From CAZOWL01 sp964583605 (GTDB lineage: Bacteria; Pseudomonadota; Gammaproteobacteria; Chromatiales; Chromatiaceae), in contig CAZOWL010000029.1 in the NCBI GenBank assembly GCA_964583605.1, positions 1 to 42,942 on the forward strand: DNA of 42,942 nt, read 5' to 3'. The notes below the pieces were generated by a model. That model was not told the origin of the DNA. It worked only from the letters and a program-made list of their open reading frames with translations, and did no database searches. The translations under genes and the position numbers were made by a program. This document shows positions 32,680 to 41,674 of the stretch, in pieces (within the stretch, counting starts at the first letter, position 1; each line of letters starts with the position of its first letter).

Positions 32680-33573
32680 ATGTCGCGATTCCATAGTATC
32701 GGCATCATCGGCAAGCAGCACGACGGAGCGCGGGTCCGTCTCACGATTGAACGGCTGGTCGCGCACCTCCAGCATCGCTCTTGCACGGTGTGTTTCGACA
32801 CGGCCAGCGGCACCTTGCTCGGACGCCCACCCGATCAAGTGCTTGACCACGCCGGGTTCGGGGCGCAGTGTGATCTGGCCATCGTCGTTGGTGGCGACGG
32901 CACCCTCCTCGCCGCAGCTCGGGCAATGGCGAATCAGGGGGTGCCGCTGGTCGGCATCAACCTCGGGCGGCTCGGGTTTCTCGTCGATGTGTCACCTGAG
33001 GAGATCGAGGGCGCGCTGGATCGGATCCTCGACGGCGAGTACGAGGAAGAGGAACGCTGCCTGTTGACCGCGACAACCACCGACGCGCGGCGTACCTCAG
33101 CCAGCTTCCTTGCGCTCAATGACGTCGTGATCCACAAATGGAACACGGCCCGGATGATCGAGCTAGAGACGACTGTCGATGGGATACTGGTCAATGTCCA
33201 GCGCTCGGACGGCCTCATTATCGCCACGCCGACCGGCTCGACCGCCTACGCCCTATCCGGCGGGGGCCCCCTGCTCCATCCAGCCCTTGACGCCCTCGTG
33301 CTAGTGCCGATCTGTCCGCATACCTTGAGCAATCGCCCGCTGGTAATCAGCGGCCAGAGCCGCATTGAGGTACGCGTCCAAGATCCCGACCGGGATCACG
33401 TCCGGGTAACCTGCGATGGTCAGACGGACCTCGCCGCGGTAACGCACGCGCGTATTCGCATCGAGCGCGCCCCGTGGCCTGCTCGGCTCCTTCATCCCAG
33501 AGGTCACGACCACTACGCGATCCTCCGGGCCAAGCTGGGCTGGGGCCACCCTCAGGGGGCTCGGCCATGCTGA
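32680..33573 (+). CDS. nadK: NAD kinase
   Basis: NadK phosphorylates NAD to NADP. The 297-residue protein has the catalytic GGDGT motif (71-75), the NLGRLGFL segment, NDVVIHKWNTARMIELE, and the glycine-rich TPTGSTAYALSGGGP that binds NAD. It diverges from hrcA, and its TGA overlaps the recN ATG by 7 bp, so the two are probably co-transcribed. Confidence 0.97.
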   Translation: MSRFHSIGIIGKQHDGARVRLTIERLVAHLQHRSCTVCFDTASGTLLGRPPDQVLDHAGFGAQCDLAIVVGGDGTLLAAARAMANQGVPLVGINLGRLGFLVDVSPEEIEGALDRILDGEYEEEERCLLTATTTDARRTSASFLALNDVVIHKWNTARMIELETTVDGILVNVQRSDGLIIATPTGSTAYALSGGGPLLHPALDALVLVPICPHTLSNRPLVISGQSRIEVRVQDPDRDHVRVTCDGQTDLAAVTHARIRIERAPWPARLLHPRGHDHYAILRAKLGWGHPQGARPC

Positions 33574-35234
33574 GCCACATACTCATCCGCGACATCGCTA
33601 TCGTCAGCCGCCTGGAACTGGATCTTGGCGCCGGGATGACCGCGCTCACCGGGGAGACAGGGGCCGGGAAGTCGATCCTGATCGACGCCCTCGGCCTTGC
33701 CCTCGGCGACAAGGCCGATACGGGGCTCATCCGCCCCGGTTGCGACCAGGCAGAAGTCGCCGTCACGCTCCAGCTGACAGATTGCCCCTCAGCGAAGGCC
33801 TGGTTGGCAGAACAGGCCCTCGACGATGGCGAAGAGTGCATCGTGCGACGCCTGATCGTGCGGCAAGGCCGCTCCCGCGGCTTCATCAACGGCCGTCCAG
33901 CCAGCACCACGCAGCTCGCCGAGTTCGGCGATCTACTGGTCGACATCCATGGCCAGCACGCACACCAGTCCCTGCTGCGGCCAACCACGCAGCGAGCATT
34001 GCTGGACACCTATGGCGGTCATGACGCGCTCGCCGAAGAGGTCGCCCAGGCCCATCGCCGGCTTCGCGCCCTGGAAGAGCGACGCGATGAACTGCGAGCC
34101 GCGAGCCACGAGCGCGCGGAGCGCCTCGAGCTGTTGCGCTATCAGGTCGACGAGCTCGGCGCACTCGGGTTGAGCGCCGCCGAGATACTCGAGCTCGACC
34201 GCGAGCAGCGCCGTCTCGGCAGTCTCGGCGAGCTACAAGCGACCACGGCAAGGCAGCTGCAACAGCTCGCTGAAGGTGAGCCGGCGTTACAAGACGCGCT
34301 GCAACGGATCGCGGTCGAGCTCGCCGGCTTGAGCGAGATCGATGGCCGGCTGGGCGAGGTCCGTGACCTCATCAACGGTGCCGTGATCCAGCTCGACGAA
34401 GCGGTCAGCGAACTGCGCCGTTACCTTGACGAGCTGGACGTGGATCCGGCAGAGATCCATGACATCGAGGCCCGGCTCGGCCTCGTCCACGACCTGGCAC
34501 GCAAGTATCGTTGCTTGGCGGAGGAATTGCCGGAGAGACTCGCGGAGCTCAGCCACAGCCTCGCTGAGCTCGAGGAGAGCGAGGTCCGGCTCGGCTCGAT
34601 CGACGCCGAGTGCGAGGAGGCGCGCACCGCTTTCATCGCTCAGGCCATGAGCTTGGGCGAAGCCCGCCGCGCCGCGGCGACTACACTGACAGCCATGGTG
34701 GCTGAGCTCTTGCCCCAACTCGGTATGAGCGGCGGTCGCTTTGCAGTGGATCTGGCACCGCTGGATGTAGCGCAGGCCGGCCCCTCTGGCCTGGACCGGA
34801 TCGAGCTCCTGATCAGCGCCAATCCCGGCCAGCCTTTGCAGAGCCTGGCCAAGGTCGCCTCGGGCGGAGAGCTGTCCAGGATCAGCCTTGCGATTCAGGT
34901 GGCGACAGTCGAGTGCGGACAGGTGCCCATCCTCGTCTTCGACGAGGTCGACGTGGGGATTGGCGGTGGGGTGGCCGAGATCGTCGGGCACCTGCTGCGC
35001 CAGCTCGGGACCAGGCGTCAGGTGCTGTGCGTCACGCACCTTCCCCAGGTCGCCGCGCAGGCTCATCAGCAGCTCCGGGTCAAGAAGCATGCCGTCGACG
35101 GCCAGACCTACGCCGAGATCGAGGTCCTAGACGAGACGAGCCGCGTCGAGGAGATCGCGCGGATGCTCGGCGGTACGGCGATCACATGCAAGACACGCGC
35201 TCACGCCGAGGAGATGCTGCAGGTGGCCCGGTGA
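33567..35234 (+). CDS. recN: DNA repair protein RecN
   Basis: RecN is an SMC-like ATPase that acts early in double-strand-break repair. ATG 33567 gives 555 residues beginning MLSHILIRDIAIVSRLELDL; an upstream in-frame start lies inside nadK and is rejected. Walker A GETGAGKS is at 29-36, two coiled-coil arms flank the centre, and the C-terminal lobe has the ABC signature SGGELSRISLAIQ and Walker B ILVFDEVDVGIGG. In many bacteria recN is LexA-controlled; no LexA site was identified here. Confidence 0.97.
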   Translation: MLSHILIRDIAIVSRLELDLGAGMTALTGETGAGKSILIDALGLALGDKADTGLIRPGCDQAEVAVTLQLTDCPSAKAWLAEQALDDGEECIVRRLIVRQGRSRGFINGRPASTTQLAEFGDLLVDIHGQHAHQSLLRPTTQRALLDTYGGHDALAEEVAQAHRRLRALEERRDELRAASHERAERLELLRYQVDELGALGLSAAEILELDREQRRLGSLGELQATTARQLQQLAEGEPALQDALQRIAVELAGLSEIDGRLGEVRDLINGAVIQLDEAVSELRRYLDELDVDPAEIHDIEARLGLVHDLARKYRCLAEELPERLAELSHSLAELEESEVRLGSIDAECEEARTAFIAQAMSLGEARRAAATTLTAMVAELLPQLGMSGGRFAVDLAPLDVAQAGPSGLDRIELLISANPGQPLQSLAKVASGGELSRISLAIQVATVECGQVPILVFDEVDVGIGGGVAEIVGHLLRQLGTRRQVLCVTHLPQVAAQAHQQLRVKKHAVDGQTYAEIEVLDETSRVEEIARMLGGTAITCKTRAHAEEMLQVAR

Positions 35235-35269
35235 TCAAGCACGCAGTCAATGCGGCGTCAGCACATTGC

Positions 35270-35309
35270 GATACCGATACCGATACCGATACCGATACCG
35301 ATACCGATT
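35270..35309. repeat. Hexanucleotide tandem repeat (CGATAC)6
   Basis: Six perfect CGATAC units plus CGAT lie 35 bp after recN, between convergent recN and ppc. The tract is noncoding. Such short tandem arrays are prone to slippage. Confidence 0.95.
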
Positions 35310-35319
35310 TTGCGGCTAT

Positions 35320-35338
35320 CACACCCCTTCGGTGTGAG
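35320..35338. terminator. Hairpin between recN and ppc
   Basis: A 7-bp perfect stem (TCACACC/GGTGTGA) with a CCTTC loop lies 12 bp beyond the ppc stop and downstream of recN. It is symmetrical for both strands, as in bidirectional terminators, but lacks a T-tract on either side. Confidence 0.5.
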
Positions 35339-35349
35339 CCAAGGCCTCG

Positions 35350-38139
35350 CTAGCCTGTATTGCGCATGCCGGCCGCGATCGCATTGATCGAGCGCAGCAG
35401 CGGGTCCAGCCATTGCTGACGTGCCTCGGCGAGCGGCTCATGCCGATAGCGCTCGAGCAGTGTGATCTGGATATGGTTCAAAGGGTCGAGGTAGAGATTG
35501 CGACGTGCGAGCGAGAGCTGCAGTTCGGGGGTCTCCTCCATCAGCCCCCGCAGCCCCGCAACATTGAGCACCTGTGTCAGGGTCCGCTGGTACTCGCCTT
35601 GGATACGTTCATAGATCGACGCCGCGTGCTGCTGGTCGCGAGCCAGGCGGAGATACTCCTTCGCGATATGCATCTCCGCCTTGAACAGCGACATCTGGAT
35701 GTTGCTGAGCAAGGCGCGGAAGAACGGCCATTCCTGGTACATGCGCTGCAGTTTGGCAAGTCGCTCGATGTCCTGACTACGCCAGTGCTCCAAGGCGTGA
35801 CCGACCCCGTACCAAGCTGGCAGCGTATGACGCGCTTGCGCCCAGCCAAACACCCAAGGTATGGCACGGATGGAGCCCAGAGAGCGGTCGGTCCGCTGGC
35901 GATGTGCCGGGCGTGAGCCGATATTGAGCAAGGCGATCGCATCGAGCGGCGTGACCTCGTAGAAGTAATCGAGAAACCCCTCGGTGCCCGAGACCAGCGC
36001 GCGGTACGACTCTTCGCCGAGACGCGCAAGCTCATCCATGATGCCGAGGAAATCTTGTCGATCGGCGGTCGGCTCCTCGATCAGGCACCGGCTGGCCTTC
36101 ATCAGGCCGCTGACGGCCATCGTCAGCTCGTAGCGCGCTGTCTCCGGGTTCGCGTAGCGGTAAGAGAGCACCTCCCCCTGCTCGGTGAGCTTGATCTGGC
36201 CGTGCACCGTGTCGACCGGCTGGGCGAGGATGGCCTCGTAAGTCGGCCCGCCACCGCGGCCGACCGTGCCCCCTCGCCCGTGGAAGAGTCGACAGGCGAC
36301 GCCGCGATCATCGGCCAGGGCGATGACCTTCTTCTGTGCCTCATAGAGCTTCCAGCTCGAGGCAAGGATGCCACCGTCCTTGCAGGAGTCGGAATAGCCC
36401 AGCATGACCTCCTGCTGATTGCCGGCCGCCTTGAGCAAGCACTGGTAGGTCGGGTCATCCAGGAGCGCCGCCATCACGGTGTCGATCTGAGCCAGATCCT
36501 CGATTGTCTCGAACAACGGGGCGACGTGGATATCGCAGAACCAACCGCCCGGGTGACGACCGACGAGGCCGGCGAGCCGTGCCAGCAACATCACCTCCAT
36601 GACATGACTTGCGGTATGAGTCATCGAGATGACGTAGGCGCCGAACACCTCGGGACTGATCTCGGCACGCAGCCGCGCCATCACCTCGAAGACCTCCAGG
36701 ACCTCGCGGGTCTGCGGTCGGAGCGTGGCCTTGTCGATGATGAAGGGGTGCGGATGGCCGATCGCCTCCCCCAACGCTACGAGCTTCTGCTCCTCTGAGA
36801 AGGCCTGGTAGTAGGGCGCACCCGCCTGACGCGCGAACAGCTCGGTCACCGCCTCGGTATGGCGACTGGATTCTTGGCGCAGATCCAGATGAACGAGGTG
36901 GAAGCCGAAGGTCTCGACGAGCCGAATCAGGTCCTGAAGCTCGCCCCGCGCCGCGTTCGCATCGCCGTGACTGATCAAGGAGTCGCGGATGAGACAGAGA
37001 TCCCCGAGGAAATCGCGCACATCGGCATAGCCCTCCGGCAGGTCGTCCGTCTGCCCCGCGATGCGCGCACGCAACCGCGACAGATCCGCGGTCAGCCGAT
37101 GCTTGACGATCGCGAGCTTGCGCCGGTACGGCTCCCGAGTGTATCGGCGCAGGCTCTGACCCATGGTGTCGACCCAATAGTCCTCGTCGGCATCAAGGCT
37201 GTCGAGAAAGGCAGGCGACGGACGACAGAGGGTATCGGAATGGCTCAGCATCCGCAGCAGCACCTCGATACGCTCCAGATAGGCCTCGAGCACGAGCTCG
37301 TGGTGCATCCGAATCGCGAGCTCGGTCGTCTCCGGCTTGACAAACGGGTTGCCGTCCCGATCGCCGCCTATCCAGGACCCGAATCGGATGAAGCTCGGAA
37401 CGCGCAGGCCGTTCTCGGGGCCGTAGACCCGACGCACGGCCCGTTCGAGATTGCGGTAGACCTCGGGTACGGCCTCAAACAGGGACTCGCGGAAGTAGTG
37501 CAGGCCCTGACGGACCTCATCGGTGACTTGGGGCTTGTGGATCCGCACCTCATCGGTCTTCCAGAGGATCTGGATCTGGGTCAGTATGGCCTGTAGCTGC
37601 TCTTCGAGTTCTTCGTCATTGAGCCGGCGCTTGTGGAGATCCAGCGCCAGGAGGAAGATCCGGCGAAAGGTCTCGAGGATCGTGCGCCGCTTTGCCTCGG
37701 TCGGATGCGCCGTAAAGACCGGCAGGTAAACCAGGTGCCCGAGCAGGCTCTGGAACTGCGCCGGGCTGACCCCATCGGCCTTGAGCCCGCGGACGGTCTG
37801 ATCGAAGGAACCAGGCCAGAGCGGACCGCCCGTGGTGATCACCGCCATACGCCGCAGATGCGCATGGACCTCCTCGACCGTGTTGACTAGACCGAAGTAG
37901 ATGTTGAAGGCCCGGATGACCTCGCTCAGCGTCTGCGCGTCGAGGCCATCGATCCGTTTCATGAGCTTGGCGCGCCGCCCCGGATCGTCCTCCGCGCGCA
38001 ATGAGACGAACCCGTCCCGCAGCCGTTCCACTACCACGAGAACCCGCTTGCGGCTGTGCTCCCGCAGCGCCTCGCCGAGTAGGGCGGTAAACAACTGGAT
38101 GTCGCGGTCTAGCGCTTCGCCAACCGGCGAATCATTCAT
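35350..38139 (-). CDS. ppc: Phosphoenolpyruvate carboxylase
   Basis: PEP carboxylase converts PEP and bicarbonate to oxaloacetate, the main anaplerotic step. The 929-residue protein has FTAHPTE (142-148) with the catalytic His, the GYSDSCKDGG segment, the FHGRGGTVGRGGGPTYEAI loop, and the conserved C-terminal GMRNTG. ATG 38139 is preferred to a TTG one codon earlier. It stands alone on the minus strand, convergent with recN. Confidence 0.98.
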   Translation of the reverse strand: MNDSPVGEALDRDIQLFTALLGEALREHSRKRVLVVVERLRDGFVSLRAEDDPGRRAKLMKRIDGLDAQTLSEVIRAFNIYFGLVNTVEEVHAHLRRMAVITTGGPLWPGSFDQTVRGLKADGVSPAQFQSLLGHLVYLPVFTAHPTEAKRRTILETFRRIFLLALDLHKRRLNDEELEEQLQAILTQIQILWKTDEVRIHKPQVTDEVRQGLHYFRESLFEAVPEVYRNLERAVRRVYGPENGLRVPSFIRFGSWIGGDRDGNPFVKPETTELAIRMHHELVLEAYLERIEVLLRMLSHSDTLCRPSPAFLDSLDADEDYWVDTMGQSLRRYTREPYRRKLAIVKHRLTADLSRLRARIAGQTDDLPEGYADVRDFLGDLCLIRDSLISHGDANAARGELQDLIRLVETFGFHLVHLDLRQESSRHTEAVTELFARQAGAPYYQAFSEEQKLVALGEAIGHPHPFIIDKATLRPQTREVLEVFEVMARLRAEISPEVFGAYVISMTHTASHVMEVMLLARLAGLVGRHPGGWFCDIHVAPLFETIEDLAQIDTVMAALLDDPTYQCLLKAAGNQQEVMLGYSDSCKDGGILASSWKLYEAQKKVIALADDRGVACRLFHGRGGTVGRGGGPTYEAILAQPVDTVHGQIKLTEQGEVLSYRYANPETARYELTMAVSGLMKASRCLIEEPTADRQDFLGIMDELARLGEESYRALVSGTEGFLDYFYEVTPLDAIALLNIGSRPAHRQRTDRSLGSIRAIPWVFGWAQARHTLPAWYGVGHALEHWRSQDIERLAKLQRMYQEWPFFRALLSNIQMSLFKAEMHIAKEYLRLARDQQHAASIYERIQGEYQRTLTQVLNVAGLRGLMEETPELQLSLARRNLYLDPLNHIQITLLERYRHEPLAEARQQWLDPLLRSINAIAAGMRNTG

Positions 38140-38336
38140 CAACTCTGGTTCCGTGCAGCGGCGGGATACGCAAATATGACCGGTTTAGCCACGCTTAGGA
38201 TACTAACCCGGGATCGAAGCAGTGGAAAGGCCAGAAAGGTTTGTCCGTCGTCGCCGCTGGCCGCCTCGCATCGCAGCGCCAAGGCCAGATCAAGGCGGCT
38301 CGCGCCCGTCTGACTGGTATCGCCATTCGCGCATCC

Positions 38337-38905
38337 CGACTCAACGCCATGCTCGGCGGGGGGCTGCCGGCGCCGGTGGTGGAGGTGGTCATCCTCGACC
38401 CGTACAACGAGCGGGAGCTCCTCGACGACAAGCTCAGCATCGTCGACGTCAAGGCGCGGGACGTGGCCGGTTGCCTGTACCAGATCGAGATCCAGCTCCT
38501 GACCCTGCCGGAATTGACGGCGCGCATCCTCTACGGCTGGGCCGACCTCTACAGCGCGCAGTTGGCGAGCGGCGAGGACTACCTGGAGCTGAAGCCCACC
38601 TTCGCCATCTGGCTCCTCGGCGAGACCCTGCTGCCCGCGGTACCCGGCTACGCGCACCGCTACCGCTTCTGCGACGCTGCGGGCCGCGCGCTCATCGAGC
38701 ACGGCGGCATCGCGCTGTTCGAACTCCCCAAGTTCGCCGCAGCGTAGTACAGACTGAAGAAGAACGCTGGCTGAGGTGCTTTGTCGAGGGCGAGCGCCTC
38801 GACCCGGCCCACCTGCCGGCGTGGATGCAGACCCCGGAGATGCAAAAAAGGTGATGAGCACCGTCCGAGACTTTTCCGAGAAAGAGCGCGCCCGCTGGAA
38901 AAGGT
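38337..38905 (+). pseudogene. Broken PD-(D/E)XK (Rpn-like) transposase remnant
   Basis: The translated pieces match the PD-(D/E)XK nuclease family transposases (Rpn/PDDEXK_2). LNAMLGG and VVILDPYNERELLDDKLSIVDVKARD are followed by QIEIQLLT and end ...LFELPKFAAA. After a frameshift near 38,740 the match resumes with TEEERWLRCFVEGERLDPAHLPAWMQTPEMQK. After a second shift at an A-run near 38,845 it resumes with MSTVRDFSEKERARW. The N-terminal part (about 30-40 residues) is missing. An intact version would be a nuclease-like transposase; this one is dead. Confidence 0.8.
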
Positions 38906-38917
38906 GACAGATTTATC

Positions 38918-39345
38918 TGTTGCAGTCCGCCGTGGCTGCTTCGGGACTGGTTGCTCTCGACGTTCGGCGAGACCGAGCGCGCGGCGGTCTCGGCCTATCG
39001 CCGGTTCGTCGAGGGCGGCATCGGCCAGCCGGGGCCTTGGGAGCAGCTCAGACACCAGGCCTTTCTCGGCTCGGAGACCTTCGTTGAAGGACTTCGGCGA
39101 ACGCTGCCGTCAGACCGCGATCTTGCGGAAGTCCGGCGCGCCCAGCGCCGCCGGAAGCCCAAGCCACTGTTCGAGTATGCTCGCATCCACCGCGATCGAG
39201 ATACGGCGATCGCCGCGGTCTACGCGAGCGGCGGCTACCCGCTGAAGGAGATCGGCGCGTTCGTCGGGCTTCACTATGCTCAGGTCAGTCGGATCGCTCG
39301 AAGGCTGCGGGTCAGCGGGGGACGCGGGTCAGCGGGGGACGGGTC
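38918..39345 (+). pseudogene. C-terminal half of a RAYT-type (REP-associated) transposase
   Basis: The frame reads PPWLLRDWLLSTFGETERAAVSA and continues through FVEGGIGQPGPWEQLRHQAFLGSE to a helix-turn-helix-like end (YPLKEIGAFVGLHYAQVSRIARRL). This is the C-terminal region of REP-associated Y1 transposases. The N-terminal HUH/tyrosine catalytic domain is absent, so it is a remnant. It abuts the PD-(D/E)XK remnant upstream and palindromic repeat R1 downstream. The frame runs on to 39,613, but that part translates repeat DNA. Confidence 0.75.
39307..39340. repeat. 17-bp tandem duplication
   Basis: Two perfect tandem copies of GCGGGTCAGCGGGGGAC lie just before repeat R1, at the 3' end of the RAYT-like remnant. 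Confidence 0.85.
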
Positions 39346-39400
39346 TTGCCTCTTGCCAGTAACGCATTTTTTCCTTACCGAACCGGGCAAAAGACAAGAC
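39343..39400. repeat. Palindromic repeat R1
   Basis: A 58-bp element with 15-bp inverted arms, GTCTTGCCTCTTGCC and GGCAAAAGACAAGAC (two mismatches between arms), surrounds a 28-base loop. It is about 93% identical to R2 at 41419-41476 and in the same orientation. It lies directly after a RAYT-like remnant, as REP elements often do. Confidence 0.85.
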
Positions 39401-39844
39401 TTGACCCCTTGCTGCGCTCAATACTGGCAGCAACGATCGGGTTTGACCGATGCGCCTCCGGGCCGAGCCACACGGGGTTGGCGCCCGTCACGGGTAGCCA
39501 CAGATCTGTTGCCGAACCACATGGACGGACTCGGGGCACCGGCGGTTTTCTGGGGCCTGAAGAGGCCAACGGCCCCGGCAGTGAACGCCTGCGCGCGCTC
39601 CGCCATGGCCTAGATCCAGATGGGTGAGGGGTGCGGATCGGTTCCGCAGCCAGCAAAGCGAAGACCTTCGGCAAGCGTCTGACGTCGCCCGCTGTCGACT
39701 GGCCAGATTTCAGGGCCATTGAAAAGTGGCCCAGAGGTAGCTTTGTGCACTTGTCAGGGGGCGGCTAATGGGTGACCCCGTGCTTGCTGACGGAAAGGTC
39801 ACTTCAGCGCGGAAGTGTGGGCGATGACAAGGGCGGCTCACGGG
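39401..39844. other. Intergenic region without a recognisable gene
   Basis: No product is recognised in this roughly 440-bp stretch. A short plus-strand frame (39631-39768, 45 residues, GTG start) has ordinary-looking composition but no known motif. It may be decayed mobile-element DNA. Confidence 0.4.
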
Positions 39845-41083
39845 TCAACGCGGGCCCAGTGGAAGGATCGCGCGCCAGCCGCCGCGGTTCGGGAGAGCGC
39901 CCATCAGATCGAGTGCTCTCTTGATGATGACATCTCCCGATACGTCGACTTGGTAGGCCCCGTATTGCCCGGCACGTCCGATGCGGATGTAGTAAGTACC
40001 GGCACTCAGGTTGGTGGCAGAGGCGACGGCCTCGGGGTCGCGCAGGTACTCATAGTCGAGGACGATGTTCGCGGCGTCCCGGATGCTCACGTTGTTGTAG
40101 CAGCAATGCAGGGAAGCATCCGACACCACTTTGACCGTCAAGGTGCCGCCATCTCTCACTTCGCAGGAAAAGTAATCCTGATTGTCGTAGTACTCGACGT
40201 CTTGGCCATCCTTGTCGCGGTAGTAGCCGATCGAGCCCTGAAGTGCCAGCTCCGCGATGGGATCGGCCAAGCCGAGGGCGTCGTTGTTCTCGGTCTCCGA
40301 GGACAAGGCAACCGCCGGGGTCATTGTGCCGGTAAAGGTGTAACCCCCGTAACGCCCATAGTCGTGCGTAAACAGCCGCAAGTAGAAGGTTCCTGGAGCC
40401 AGATGCAGATCCCAAAACCCGTTTGTCGAGGTGATATAGGTGGCAGCCATGCCGACGTCGCCGGCGGTTCTGAGCGTTAGCACGGTGTCGAAATCGAGCA
40501 AGGGGCCATCCGCCGCCAGATCGAAATGGATATCCGTGTCCCCGGCCAGGGTGAATACGTGGTAGTCGGAGAGGTCCTTTAGATCCTTTTTCCGCCAGTG
40601 CCCGATTGCGCCGGAAAAGAGGCCGTTCGGGTTGGTGCTCGCGGCCGAAATGACATCGTTGTTTTCCGTTTCCGTGGCCCCTCCGTTCGCCGCGGCCAAG
40701 GTCGCGGTAATCGCGAAGTTGCCGTAGCCGTTAAAATGCGCCCGCGCAATCCTGACGGTGAAGGATCCCGCCGCTAGCGGCACGGAAAAGGTCCTCGGCG
40801 AGGTCATCAACAGTTCATGGGCGATGGTATATCCGTCCTCGTCCAAGACGCGTGTGGAGTTGAATTGGGAGAGAAGGGCACTGTCGACAGTCGTAACGAT
40901 GGTGACGGTTCCATCGTGGGTGACGTTTAACGGAAAGTCGAAATAGTCCTCGCCGGCGTTCTCTGCCAGGTATCCCGCCCAATTTCCAACCTGCTGAGCC
41001 GAGACCGGAAGCGTGAGAAAAAGTATCGACCAAATAAACAGATGCGTGAAGGAGATGGTTCGGAAGTGATTAGCCGTCTGCAT
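39845..41083 (-). CDS. Secreted protein with PPC-like repeat domains
   Basis: ATG 41083, six bases after AGGGG, gives 412 residues; the longer open frame would begin within repeat R2 and is rejected. A signal peptide covers about residues 1-30 (FIWSILFLTLPVSAQQ). The mature protein consists of three or more beta-rich units of the pre-peptidase C-terminal (PPC) type. Each is marked by E-N-N-D (TETENND, SSETENND), a G-x-I-G-x-x-R/K-D turn, DYF or DYH, and LAPGTFYLRL- or LSAGTYYIRIG-like strands. No catalytic domain accompanies them, unusual since PPC domains normally tail secreted proteases. It is probably exported; its function is unknown. It is bracketed by repeats R1 and R2. Confidence 0.75.
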   Translation of the reverse strand: MQTANHFRTISFTHLFIWSILFLTLPVSAQQVGNWAGYLAENAGEDYFDFPLNVTHDGTVTIVTTVDSALLSQFNSTRVLDEDGYTIAHELLMTSPRTFSVPLAAGSFTVRIARAHFNGYGNFAITATLAAANGGATETENNDVISAASTNPNGLFSGAIGHWRKKDLKDLSDYHVFTLAGDTDIHFDLAADGPLLDFDTVLTLRTAGDVGMAATYITSTNGFWDLHLAPGTFYLRLFTHDYGRYGGYTFTGTMTPAVALSSETENNDALGLADPIAELALQGSIGYYRDKDGQDVEYYDNQDYFSCEVRDGGTLTVKVVSDASLHCCYNNVSIRDAANIVLDYEYLRDPEAVASATNLSAGTYYIRIGRAGQYGAYQVDVSGDVIIKRALDLMGALPNRGGWRAILPLGPR

Positions 41084-41410
41084 GGGCGCCCCTAACCTGA
41101 TGGCTGGTAGAGCGAAAGGCGCAGGGTCCGGAAGAACGTCTGGCCTGCGAAATGACCCTGCCAGAACCGGAGATAAGGATAGGAGATCCCATCGGCGCGG
41201 CAAAGGGCTAAACAGATACCTCGGTCCCCACGTAACCCTTGGTGACTGCGTCGCGGCGCGTCCGCCCGGCACGGTCCGGCTCCAGTGGGCGTCCACCGGC
41301 GCCAGCAGGCCTTGGATCAGGGCCGCGTCCTGGGTGTCCAGCCTGGCGGTGATTGCCGCCGGGTCACGTTTGCCGGCCAACTCCCAGCGGATGGGGCCAC
41401 GAGCGGGGAC
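41084..41410. other. Upstream region of the PPC-repeat gene, no gene seen
   Basis: Open frames on both strands cross this stretch, as expected in GC-rich DNA, but none carries a recognised motif or a good ribosome site. It should hold the promoter of the secreted-protein gene. Confidence 0.4.
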
Positions 41411-41418
41411 GGAGTCAA

Positions 41419-41476
41419 GTCTTGCCTTTTGCCAATAACGCAATTTTCCCTTACCGAACCGGGCAAAAGACAAGAC
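41419..41476. repeat. Palindromic repeat R2
   Basis: This second copy of the 58-bp element has arms GTCTTGCCTTTTGCC and GGCAAAAGACAAGAC (one mismatch between arms). It differs from R1 at about four positions. Confidence 0.85.
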
Positions 41477-41674
41477 CCTATGCCCTTGAGCCGACCGCAA
41501 CGCGCCTACACGCGCACATTGCTCGAGGCTGTGCCAAGATTGCCGGCCTGGGGAGACTGACGCGTGCGCTGTGGCGGCCCCGGATTGCGCTGCGCTGCAT
41601 GCGGGCTAGGTCACTGATCGACATGCTCATCGCCGAGGATTTCCAATCACTTCAACTTTGCGAGGTTCATATCC

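Noticed and set aside
35270..35309. Hexanucleotide array as a CRISPR-like array
   Set aside because: The units are 6 bp with no spacers, so it is a simple tandem repeat.
41084..41500. N-terminal extension of the PPC-repeat protein
   Set aside because: It begins in palindromic repeat R2, and the signal peptide starts at ATG 41083.
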